The notes below the pieces were generated by a model. The model was not told the origin of the DNA. It did not search any database and was given only the letters and a program-made list of their open reading frames with translations. Positions 29,903 to 38,194 of a stretch of DNA of 64,000 bases are shown in pieces. Numbering within the stretch: the stretch's first letter is position 1; each line of letters starts with the position of its first letter. Source of the DNA: Nitrospirales bacterium. Its GTDB lineage: Bacteria; Nitrospirota; Nitrospiria; Nitrospirales; UBA8639. The DNA is taken from the NCBI GenBank assembly GCA_021604005.1, contig BQIV01000006.1:62001-126000 (forward strand). The letters are read 5' to 3'. A program made the position numbers and the translations under genes.

Positions 29903-30498
29903 AACAAATTCTTCCTCGTATTTGGCAATGGTCCTGGTTTTCAGAAGACAAGCACATGGATTTTAACGGATATCTGCTTGCCACTGGCGAGCATCGGATT
30001 CTCGTCGACCCTCCGCCGTTGACGCCAATTGAGATGACGCAAGTTCGTCAAGGAGAGTCGATTGATTATATTGTTGTGACAAACCGTGACCATGAACGTG
30101 AAGCTCAGATGTTGCAAGCTACGTTGCAGTGCCGGTTGCTTATTCCCGAAGGCGATGCGGGAGACATGTCCGTTCAGGCCGATAAAACGTTCAAGGATGG
30201 CGAATTGCTGCCAGGAGGTATTTGGGTGATTCACTTAGCCGATCAAAAATCTCCGGGCGAAAGTGCCTTGTTTCTTGAATATGGGAAAGGCGTGCTCATT
30301 GTTGGCGATGCGCTGATTGGGAACCCTGCCGGTGCACTCTCCATGTTACCGGCTGAAAAATATGCTGATGCAGCCAAGGCACGTGAGGGCTTGCGTCGTT
30401 TACTCAAGTATTCCTTCGACAGTCTACTTGTTGGAGACGGCGTCCCTATTCTCACGAATGCCAAAGCCGCTGTTGAACACGTGTTGCATCCGTCTTGA
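29899..30498 (+). CDS. MBL-fold-like protein with altered metal-binding motif
   Basis: 199 residues. The order of strands and loops follows the metallo-beta-lactamase fold: MDFNGYLLATGEHRILVDPPP, VVTNRDHERE where HxHxDH is expected, PGESALFLEYGKGVLIVGDAL near the later Asp, and a closing LLVGDG. The first two histidines of the motif are replaced (TNRDHE at 61-66), while Asp and the last His remain. A single-metal or non-catalytic role is possible; related hydrolase-like proteins with this variant are known. Overlaps the preceding gene by four bases. Confidence 0.7.
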   Translation: MKQILPRIWQWSWFSEDKHMDFNGYLLATGEHRILVDPPPLTPIEMTQVRQGESIDYIVVTNRDHEREAQMLQATLQCRLLIPEGDAGDMSVQADKTFKDGELLPGGIWVIHLADQKSPGESALFLEYGKGVLIVGDALIGNPAGALSMLPAEKYADAAKAREGLRRLLKYSFDSLLVGDGVPILTNAKAAVEHVLHPS

Positions 30499-30511
30499 CC
30501 TGGTGCCAGCC

Positions 30512-31315
30512 ATGTACGAATCCCAATCGACACATCTGAACCGACTTGGCAATCAGCACTTCTCTCGTGGGTTCTATACCGATGCGTACTATTGCTATGC
30601 CCGCGCGTTGGAAGCGGATCGGCAGAGCGGAGATCAACGTGCGTTGGCCATGACCTTGGGAAATCTCGGGAATATTTGTGCCGTCAGCGGCCGACGGCAA
30701 CAGGCACAAACCCATTATCATGAGGTACTTGAAATTCAGAAAATTCTCGGCGATGACCGAGGCATAAGCACCACGCTTGCCAATTTAGGAAACCTGTCCG
30801 CGGATGCAGGAGAATGGGAGCGTGCTCAAGCGTATTATTTAGAAGCCTTAGATTTAATGAATGAGATCAAGGATGTTGCCGGCAAAGCGGTATTGCTTTC
30901 AGACCTTGGACTTATTGCACGAGAAACTCAACAATTTGATCAGGCTTTACAATACTATCATGAATCTCTTACGCTTATGCGCCGTGTCGATAATCAAGAA
31001 GGGCAAGCTGATGTTTTTCGCATGATGGCCCGGCTGTATCTTGCGCAGCACCGATACGATGAAGCCATTGCCTGTACCCACACAAGCCTGGCTATGGCCG
31101 AACGCCTTCATGATGAATTGCGTATGGGTGGCGCCTGGTACGTCTTGGCAAGTTGTCTTGAAGCACAAGGTCTGTGGTATGACGCCGTTCAGTACTTAGA
31201 GCGTGTCGTACGGGTTGATCAGAAATATGATCTTCCCAAACTACAAGAAAATATCCGTCGCCTTCACCATCTTCGTGAACGTGCAGCAGAACTCGAATCT
31301 CCGCATTCATTATGA
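30512..31315 (+). CDS. Tetratricopeptide-repeat protein
   Basis: 267 residues from ATG 30512; an in-frame GTG at 30503 and a long upstream extension into the previous gene are less likely. At least six TPR units are visible, for instance LGNQHFSRGFYTDAYYCYAR, LGNICAVSGRRQQAQTHYHE, LGNLSADAGEWERAQAYYLE, LGLIARETQQFDQALQYYHE and the later MARLYLAQHRYDEAIACTHT. There is no signal peptide, so it is cytoplasmic. It resembles tandem-TPR (LGN/kinesin-light-chain-like) scaffold proteins. The next gene overlaps its stop by 4 bases, so the two probably work together; the partner is unknown. Confidence 0.8.
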   Translation: MYESQSTHLNRLGNQHFSRGFYTDAYYCYARALEADRQSGDQRALAMTLGNLGNICAVSGRRQQAQTHYHEVLEIQKILGDDRGISTTLANLGNLSADAGEWERAQAYYLEALDLMNEIKDVAGKAVLLSDLGLIARETQQFDQALQYYHESLTLMRRVDNQEGQADVFRMMARLYLAQHRYDEAIACTHTSLAMAERLHDELRMGGAWYVLASCLEAQGLWYDAVQYLERVVRVDQKYDLPKLQENIRRLHHLRERAAELESPHSL

Positions 31316-31746
31316 ATCCGTCTAGTCGTGACACACCATCTTGGACACAGGTTCGGTCGTATTTACTCGAGCATGTCCCTGGTTGGTCACCTACGCAGCC
31401 AGAGGAACCCTTAACGCTACAACTCGACGACGATGACTGGCTGTTGGAAGTGACTCCTGACGGAGTCCTGAGCGTTCAGGCCGGCTATCTGCTTGAGGAC
31501 ATGCAAAGTATTCTGTCTGATGGAACCGCAGAAGATTTGGGATCTGACGAATTGGCCAAACAAGCAAAGTTTTATTTGCAACAAATGGTGTCCAAACATC
31601 GTAAGCGCTTAACGAGCGAGGGATTTACCGAACGAACGGAAATGAATGATGAATTTGTGGCCATGATGTTCGAACGTCCCCTTGATTTTACAGATCTTCC
31701 CGCCATTACGGCATCGATTCAACTACATCGTTCTAAATTTCAGTAA
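31312..31746 (+). CDS. Unknown acidic cytoplasmic protein coupled to the TPR gene
   Basis: 144 residues, starting inside the stop of the TPR gene (ATGA overlap). Rich in Asp, Glu and Leu (LTLQLDDDDWLLEVTPDGVL, ILSDGTAEDLGSDE). No signal peptide or membrane segment, and no family recognised. Translational coupling suggests a partner or client of the TPR protein. The operon seems to end here. Confidence 0.6.
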   Translation: MNPSSRDTPSWTQVRSYLLEHVPGWSPTQPEEPLTLQLDDDDWLLEVTPDGVLSVQAGYLLEDMQSILSDGTAEDLGSDELAKQAKFYLQQMVSKHRKRLTSEGFTERTEMNDEFVAMMFERPLDFTDLPAITASIQLHRSKFQ

Positions 31747-31839
31747 TACACTGCCTCAATTGGTAGGGCCAGCGTGGTCCAAATTGTCCTACCGTAGACA
31801 TGTACTGGTGATACGCTCAGGTTATGAGAAGGATGCCTC

Positions 31840-32850
31840 ATGATGTCCCCACCACGGATTCGAAATTTTGAAGATTTCCGTCATGCCTTTTTTGGCTTTC
31901 GATTACCGCGAATCATCGTCACGGCGTTAGAACTTGACCTGTTCTCCGTCATGGGGCACACCCTCTGGACGGTGAAATCCTTGGCACATGCTCTTCAGGT
32001 GAGTGAACGCGGGCTGGATATTCTCTGCCGCAATTTAGCCAATGCGGGGTTGGTCCAGAAACGAGGCACACGGTATCAATGCGGACACGTGGCGCAGCGT
32101 TTCCTGAATCGTCAGAGCCATGAGTATCGTGGAGCCTATCTTGAGCTCATGCGGCAGCAATGGGATGATTGGGGACACTTAACGCAATCCGTGAAGACTG
32201 GGCAGGCAATCGATGTGAATGAACCTGAGAGCAATGCGTATCGTCGGTCGTTTAGTTGGGCCATGCATGAACGTTCCATGGATTCAGCTCGTCAGGTTGC
32301 CAAACAACTCAATCTCAAGCAGGCAAAATCATTGCTGGACGTTGGTGGTGGCCCAGGCACCTATGCGTTGGAATTTTTAGCCAAAAATCCGAAGTTATCG
32401 GCTACGCTGTTGGATAGACCTGAGGCACTGGCGGTTGCACAAGAAATTGCCGGACCATTGCGACATGGAAAACGATTAGCCTATCAGCCTGCAGATTTTC
32501 TGGCCGATCCTATTCAGGGCACCTACGATATTCTGTGGCTATCCAATATTATTCATATTTATTCGCCATCAGTGAACAGACGTCTCTTTCGTCGGCTTCG
32601 CTCACACCTCAATCCCGGAGGCCGGATATATATTCAAGATGCATTTTTACTGGATAACCATGGGCTCCGACCAGCAGAAACCAACCTCTTTGCAGTAACA
32701 ATGCTCTTATTTACGGAAAGTGGAAATACCTATAGTGCCGTTGATATTCAGGCATGGCTTAAAAAGGCCGGCTATGTACGTCCGGGGATGACCTCTCTTC
32801 AAAAGGGAACTGGAGATTGGGACGGCATGTTGATCCACGCCTTTGGGTAA
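31840..32850 (+). CDS. SAM-dependent O-methyltransferase (hydroxyneurosporene/phenolic type)
   Basis: 336 residues. The N-terminal third is a winged-helix dimerisation domain (RIIVTALELDLFSVM, LARALQ-like LAHALQVSERGLDILCRNLA). The C-terminal part is a class I methyltransferase with the SAM motif SLLDVGGGPGTYALEF, DRPEALAVAQEIAG and the substrate helix region NIIHIYSPSVNRRLFRRL. This is the Methyltransf_2 plan used on phenolic, quinone-like or carotenoid hydroxyls. The substrate is unknown. Convergent with the histidine kinase that follows. Confidence 0.83.
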   Translation: MMSPPRIRNFEDFRHAFFGFRLPRIIVTALELDLFSVMGHTLWTVKSLAHALQVSERGLDILCRNLANAGLVQKRGTRYQCGHVAQRFLNRQSHEYRGAYLELMRQQWDDWGHLTQSVKTGQAIDVNEPESNAYRRSFSWAMHERSMDSARQVAKQLNLKQAKSLLDVGGGPGTYALEFLAKNPKLSATLLDRPEALAVAQEIAGPLRHGKRLAYQPADFLADPIQGTYDILWLSNIIHIYSPSVNRRLFRRLRSHLNPGGRIYIQDAFLLDNHGLRPAETNLFAVTMLLFTESGNTYSAVDIQAWLKKAGYVRPGMTSLQKGTGDWDGMLIHAFG

Positions 32851-32916
32851 CGGCGTTCCACCTGCTCTCTGCCACGTCACACCTGTCAATGTTCTCTTTC
32901 GAGAGTTCCGTGCCCA

Positions 32917-35139
32917 TCACGACGAGAGTTGCGACATGTCTTCTGTCTTGCCAACGAGCAGTGCAGCACGGTCCGGTACCGGTAAATTTATGAAGAAGGT
33001 TGCGCCTTTTCCTAATTCGCTCTTCACCTCAACATGGCCATGATGTTCTTGAATGATTTGATGCGAAATCGCCAATCCTAATCCGGTCCCTTCATGCTCT
33101 TCACTATGATGTTTTGTGGTGAAAAACGGATCGAAAATATGCTCAAGGTCATTCTGGGCAATGCCGGAACCGGTATCGCGTACTTCAATTTGGACCCAAC
33201 GTTTGCCATTCTCTTGCGGGACGGTGTAGCTGCGTACTGTAAGGGTGCCTCCATGGGTTGACATCGACTCCGTTGCGTTTAAAAAGAGGTTCAAAAGGAC
33301 TTGTTTGATTTGCTGACGATCAACGTAGACCGTTGGTAAATCATGCGCGAGATCGGTTTCAATGACGACGACTTCATGCGATGCTCGAACTCGTAACGCA
33401 TAGAGGCAGGATTCGATAATTTCATTCATATCTTCATGTTTTAAAAATGGTTCGGTTGGACGAGCATAATCTAAGATTTCTTTCGTGAGCCGTTCGATGC
33501 GTAAGACATCTTCTTTGACGACTTGTCCGAACCGTGTCACGAAGGATTGATCGGTGGCACGTTCCGGGACTAAGTCCACAAAGGCCTTGATTGATGTCAG
33601 CGGATTGCGAATTTCATGCGCTAAACCACCGGCCATGGTTTCCAGGGAGCGTAGTCGATCCGTTCGTCTCACTAAGGCTTGTGACCGCTTCAGTTCTTCA
33701 TAGAGCAGTGCATTGTCTAACGCAATGGCGGCTTCATGTGACACAGTCGTTAAGAGATCGATGTCGAGTGAAGTGTACGATGCCATCGACGTCTTGGCTC
33801 CAAGCGCACAGATTCCTAAGAGCCGTCCTTTGTTTATGAGTGGGAGGCAGACATCAATGCCTCTGACTTCAAGGTCGGCTTTCAAGTCGTGTAATGGAGA
33901 CGATTCCGATGCATCTTCTAATTCTTCGCGTATGACGATCGCTTGTACGGCGGTGAGATGTTTTGGTAAACGATCCTCAAACGTGAGTCTCGGCAACTGC
34001 TCGGTCTTGGTATCGATTCCGAATTGGGATACCGGAATGAATCCTCCTCGTTCGGTTTCTACCAGATATAATACGACGCGCTGAATGCCCATGACCTGTC
34101 CCAGCATATGTACGATTTCGCGAGCCAGCGGCTTGAGTTTTAAGTTGGTGACCAGTGATTTAGAAAATCTTGACAGTGCCTGGTACATGTCATGGCGTTC
34201 ACGAAATAAGGCTTTGGAGACGGCGATGTGGAGACAGGACATAATGCGATAGGCGAGTATAGTGAGTAATGTCACCACCACCAGTAACACTACGGAAAAC
34301 TCAAAGTTGATTTCTTGGAAATATACCTCTTGGGCATAGAGAAACACGGCAAAGGCCGGCAGGGAGATCACGGCTAGGGGAAATAGAAAGGTCACGCTTT
34401 TTTCTATGGCAAGCGTGAAATCGAAAATGCGATATCGAATGAGTGAAAAGGCCATGGCGACAAAGTACAGGCTGACGAGAATTGTTCCGTACGGTGGGAG
34501 CGGAACCCCATACCATAACGGAAAGTTCGTGGCGCCACCTCCCCAGCCGACCAATGATCCGGTAATCAGAACTAAATATTGATTGCGGCGCATGCCCTTT
34601 GTGTTTTTGTAGGCTCTGGCAAACAAGTATGTGGCATAGGTAAGCGAAAAGATAAACCAGAGAAGAAACACGGGAAAAACCACTCCCGGTCGTGGCCAGT
34701 AGGCAAATCCCATTTGTCCTTCGACTCGATCGACCATCAGGGGCGTGAAGTCGAACAAGAGCAGGAGGACAGTCAGAACGCTGCCTGCAAGCAGTAAATG
34801 TCGATGTTTTGTGTATAAACCTAGGAATGTCAGGACATGGTATAGATGGGTGATAGGAATCAGAATCGCGCCAGCCATGAGTAACCTGACAAAGAGCAAG
34901 GCCATCTCTTCTGAGTTGGTGAGATGCCACGCGCAGTAAAAGTAACTCCAGATTGAGAGACTGAGGCAATAGACCCCAAATGCTTGATGCTTGAGATTAT
35001 GCGGAGCCCGGGAATATAGGAATAATCCAAGGCCTGAGCCGAGAAGCCCATTCATGAGACTGCTGAATGCGTAGAAATTCATGAGAAATTCGGCGGTAGC
35101 ATACGACAAACCCCCATTCACTTGAGCCATGATGCTCAA
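32917..35139 (-). CDS. Membrane sensor histidine kinase with GAF domain (orphan)
   Basis: 740 residues. About eight to ten N-terminal helices (1-310) form a 7TM/HisK_N-like sensor, followed by a GAF domain (about 330-480). The kinase core has the HisKA H-box GGLAHEIRNPLTSIKAF with the phosphorylated His near 508, the N-box QVLLNLFLNATES, G1 DTGSGI, F-box FDPFFTTK and G2 GTGLGL. It resembles PrsK-type kinases of PEP-CTERM/exopolysaccharide systems, but that is a guess. No response regulator lies beside it, so its partner is elsewhere. Confidence 0.87.
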   Translation of the reverse strand: MSIMAQVNGGLSYATAEFLMNFYAFSSLMNGLLGSGLGLFLYSRAPHNLKHQAFGVYCLSLSIWSYFYCAWHLTNSEEMALLFVRLLMAGAILIPITHLYHVLTFLGLYTKHRHLLLAGSVLTVLLLLFDFTPLMVDRVEGQMGFAYWPRPGVVFPVFLLWFIFSLTYATYLFARAYKNTKGMRRNQYLVLITGSLVGWGGGATNFPLWYGVPLPPYGTILVSLYFVAMAFSLIRYRIFDFTLAIEKSVTFLFPLAVISLPAFAVFLYAQEVYFQEINFEFSVVLLVVVTLLTILAYRIMSCLHIAVSKALFRERHDMYQALSRFSKSLVTNLKLKPLAREIVHMLGQVMGIQRVVLYLVETERGGFIPVSQFGIDTKTEQLPRLTFEDRLPKHLTAVQAIVIREELEDASESSPLHDLKADLEVRGIDVCLPLINKGRLLGICALGAKTSMASYTSLDIDLLTTVSHEAAIALDNALLYEELKRSQALVRRTDRLRSLETMAGGLAHEIRNPLTSIKAFVDLVPERATDQSFVTRFGQVVKEDVLRIERLTKEILDYARPTEPFLKHEDMNEIIESCLYALRVRASHEVVVIETDLAHDLPTVYVDRQQIKQVLLNLFLNATESMSTHGGTLTVRSYTVPQENGKRWVQIEVRDTGSGIAQNDLEHIFDPFFTTKHHSEEHEGTGLGLAISHQIIQEHHGHVEVKSELGKGATFFINLPVPDRAALLVGKTEDMSQLSS

Positions 35140-35262
35140 GCAATGGGCAGTTGCCTACATGTGAATAAAGCCGGATGAAGCGAGATGGTATGAATGCGAG
35201 AAGAAAACTAACTGTAGCACTCCAGGGAGGTCTTGCCAAGGGGGGACGGGTGTAACAGGGGA

Positions 35263-35287
35263 CCGGAGAATTTAAGTAATTCTCCGG
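35263..35287. repeat. Hairpin-forming inverted repeat between two minus-strand genes
   Basis: CCGGAGAATT (35263-35272) and AATTCTCCGG (35278-35287) form a perfect 10-bp stem with a 5-base loop. It lies downstream of the LuxD-like fusion gene and upstream of the histidine kinase start on the same strand. There is no U-tract, so it could be an RNA-processing or weak terminator hairpin or an operator. Confidence 0.45.
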
Positions 35288-35351
35288 CCATGTGATTCCC
35301 GAGCCTTAGATGAACGAGTATCATCACGCGCGATGCGCGAGTCATTTACGG

Positions 35352-37703
35352 CTATGCGGCATTCGCGAGGGTCGTGTGCGGGACGGCCGACGTTGCTGTT
35401 GAGAGAGAGTTTTTTTTAATGACTGCAATATAGGCTTGATTCGCAAAGGTACTATACACCTTTGGTGTAACTGAGGGGTCGACTTGTTGCAAAAGATAGC
35501 GTAGTTCGTCTTCACCGTGAAATTGGAAGATACCATCTCCTTCTGCCTGCCGAATTTTGCCGGAATTACTTAACAGATTTCTGGCTTCTTCCACTTCCTC
35601 GGGTTTTGTTGTTTCTTGGACAGAATTTGTATAAATGACCGACAGGTCCGAGTTTGGTTTCAGATTACTGAGGACAAGCGTGCCGTTTGGTGTCAGTACC
35701 CGAAACAGCTCGCGCAATGTCGCGATTGGATCATTGAGGTATCCGAGGACAAGATTCGAGACAATTTTATCAAATGTATTGTCGTGAAACGGGAGAGGAT
35801 GATTTAAGTCTGTACAGGAAAAGGTACTCTCGATGTCCAGGCTATCCGACTGATGGCGGGACACAACCGTCTGAAGGTTTTTTTGCGCATGCTGCAAGGC
35901 GGCTGGAATAAAATCAATGCCGACATATCGCAATGGTTTTGGCCGTTCCTCTTGTTTCGTCTGACTATTCATTTTCTCGTGTAGGTAGAAGAATGGCGCA
36001 AAGTTGCCATTGCCGCATCCTGCATCAAGAATGGTTTCGCCGGCTTCCACGGGGCCCATGAGTTTGACCATATGACTCAGTAATTGTTGATAGTCTCCAT
36101 AGTTCACGATGTGGTGAAAATGAGCAAGGTAATCGTGCCAAAAGTCTGAGAGTTGCTCGGTCATGCCTCCGGCTTTTCGTTGCTCTCGCTCCTGCTTATT
36201 TTGTAAGCCAATAGCTTTTCGTGTCGGTTCAATGAGGGCGGGGTGTGCGGGCAAGACGTTGAATAGTGTTTGGCAATGTTTTGCTATTTGCCGATAGACG
36301 AGTTTCGCTTTGCGGGGATTTTCGAGAATACGGTGAAGACCGCCGGGAATGACGTACCAGTCTAGGAGTTCCTGTTTACAACCGGTTGTGACGGTTTTGA
36401 GGGAATCATGTTGTACCCATGCGTCGCGTTCGGCACTCACGATAATCACCGGCGTACGAATGGCCGAGACATCGTGAGTCGTTGACGACATATCTGAAAA
36501 ATGTCCATTGAGAGCATCCGCTAACCAATGTTGTACGGAAACATTAAATCCTAATATATTCGAGACGCCCTTTCTTTCACCTTGTTGATAGTTTCCAACA
36601 AGGTCTTCTTGGTGGACCGCGTGAAGCGTATGTTGAACGTCGATGATGGGCGTGATGAGAATCAAGGCGTCGATGTTGGCGTGTTGCGCCGTGGCTTTGA
36701 TCGCCACTCTTCCGCTCAGGCTTGTCGCCACTAATCCGCGCGGGCTCTGTGGCCAGGTTTGAGCGGCATATCGTACAACGGTTTCAAGGTCTTCACGCAT
36801 GGTGGATAATGTGGTGTCGACATGTTCACCGTCGCTATCTCCGACATGATTCGTATGGTCGTATCGAATGACCTGAAATCCATTTAATGCAAAATAATAT
36901 GCGAGTGTAATGTATTCACGCTTCGTTTCCCCATACCCTGGGGAAATGATGATCACCGGGCTCCCCGGGGGCAGAGAGGATTCCGGGGCATCATGATAGG
37001 CACGAATTAGCTGTCCGTGCGTATTGGGAAATGCCAGGGGAGTGCTGACAATGTGCATGCCGTGCGACTCGGGTTGTTTTGACTTCTGGCCATGAACTGA
37101 CTCTTCTTCACACGTAAGTGTTTTCAAACATCTACGCTGCATGCCGTGAGGAAGGGGTTCAATAATTCGAGCGACGCGTTCTTGCGTCGTATCGTTTGTT
37201 GTGTGCGAGCCTGCCACCATTTGTATGGGCTCCATTTTCCATAAGCAATCCTTTGAATCTGCTGAAACGAGCGTTCCTCGTAAAAAGGTGGAAGAATCGG
37301 GAGAGGAAGGATGTAGTAATGCCCGTTTGACTTGATGCCACTTCAAATCATCGAGCGGGTCATACGCAACGTCTATCCGCACTCGAGCCCAGCGGCTTTC
37401 AGGCGTATCTCCCAGTGGTGTGACTCGTTCGATATGACTTTCCATTGACACGTCAAATCCTGGTGCGTGTAATTCCATGTGCAGCGTCTGAGAGAGTACG
37501 ACTAACGGATATCCGTCAATCACCAGATGGACATGTGAGCGAGTCATGGAGTCGACGTAACCCTCCCAGGAAGCTCCATTCCCTTCAAGTGAAACATGTA
37601 GCCCAATGGAAGATGGATGAGCCTGGGTTGTCCGGACGATGTTTGGTTGTACGGTACCCGCGGTACGTGAATTCTTTAGAGACGTTATGGAATGCATACC
37701 CAC
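35352..37703 (-). CDS. LuxD-like acyl hydrolase fused to a class I methyltransferase
   Basis: 783 residues in three parts. Residues about 30-125 are a beta-rich N-domain that may be a degenerate PilZ-like barrel (no RxxxR is seen, so weak). Residues about 215-480 are an alpha/beta-hydrolase close to LuxD acyl transferases: ISPGYGETKREYITLAYYFA, RYDHTNHVGDSDG, the nucleophile elbow ATSLS (Ser328), Asp427 in ERDAWV and His457 in GGLHRILEN. Residues about 535-760 are a methyltransferase with ETILDAGCGNGNF and a DxF-type motif IV (NTFDKIVSNLVLGYL). LuxD cleaves fatty acyl-ACP to free acid; a fused methyltransferase could methylate the product or act separately. No luxC or luxE is nearby. Confidence 0.78.
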   Translation of the reverse strand: MGMHSITSLKNSRTAGTVQPNIVRTTQAHPSSIGLHVSLEGNGASWEGYVDSMTRSHVHLVIDGYPLVVLSQTLHMELHAPGFDVSMESHIERVTPLGDTPESRWARVRIDVAYDPLDDLKWHQVKRALLHPSSPDSSTFLRGTLVSADSKDCLWKMEPIQMVAGSHTTNDTTQERVARIIEPLPHGMQRRCLKTLTCEEESVHGQKSKQPESHGMHIVSTPLAFPNTHGQLIRAYHDAPESSLPPGSPVIIISPGYGETKREYITLAYYFALNGFQVIRYDHTNHVGDSDGEHVDTTLSTMREDLETVVRYAAQTWPQSPRGLVATSLSGRVAIKATAQHANIDALILITPIIDVQHTLHAVHQEDLVGNYQQGERKGVSNILGFNVSVQHWLADALNGHFSDMSSTTHDVSAIRTPVIIVSAERDAWVQHDSLKTVTTGCKQELLDWYVIPGGLHRILENPRKAKLVYRQIAKHCQTLFNVLPAHPALIEPTRKAIGLQNKQEREQRKAGGMTEQLSDFWHDYLAHFHHIVNYGDYQQLLSHMVKLMGPVEAGETILDAGCGNGNFAPFFYLHEKMNSQTKQEERPKPLRYVGIDFIPAALQHAQKNLQTVVSRHQSDSLDIESTFSCTDLNHPLPFHDNTFDKIVSNLVLGYLNDPIATLRELFRVLTPNGTLVLSNLKPNSDLSVIYTNSVQETTKPEEVEEARNLLSNSGKIRQAEGDGIFQFHGEDELRYLLQQVDPSVTPKVYSTFANQAYIAVIKKNSLSTATSAVPHTTLANAA

Positions 37704-38194
37704 ACCTCATCGTTAAATTGTGCCTAATATATTTACCTAGCTAAATTTACTTGTATTCAGGGCAAGACCGATCCACACGACAGATCGAACTGCCAACAAA
37801 TTAGAAAATTAGAAAAGGTATGATGTATGAAATAGAGGGGGGAGAAACGTGTATCGGTAACTGTTGAGTCTTACGCTGTCTGTATCATGAATTCATAATC
37901 GTGTTAGAAAAAATTTTCGAATTTACAGAAGGGATACAGCAACCTCTATGCCAACAACACATGCAAGAATATTTTCCATGAGAGGTTGCAAATACCTGAT
38001 TATTTCTAGGAATAATCTGCTGATCAGGGCATTTCTTTCTTGTGTCTTTGCTGTGCATTTCTTGTGGTCTGTCGAGATCATGACAAGGTGCAGTCATCTG
38101 CGTGGTGGTATTTGACATCATGAATACTCATAATCCATTGACTCGTTGTGTGCCGATCCCTAGAATTTCACAAACTTCACGAGGAGGCTTCATT
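37704..38194. other. AT-rich divergent region between the LuxD-like fusion gene and the EF-G paralogue
   Basis: 491 bases with no convincing gene. A minus-strand frame at 37885-38121 is cysteine-rich but has no ribosome-binding site or family character. The region has AT-rich stretches suited to divergent promoters. A strong ribosome-binding site GAGGAGG (38181-38187) belongs to the EF-G-like gene. Confidence 0.45.

Noticed and set aside
35352-37703. A full lux bioluminescence operon
   Set aside because: Only a LuxD-like domain is found; no luciferase, reductase (LuxC) or synthetase (LuxE) genes are nearby.
37885-38121. 78-residue cysteine-rich minus-strand frame
   Set aside because: No ribosome-binding site or family support; treated as intergenic.
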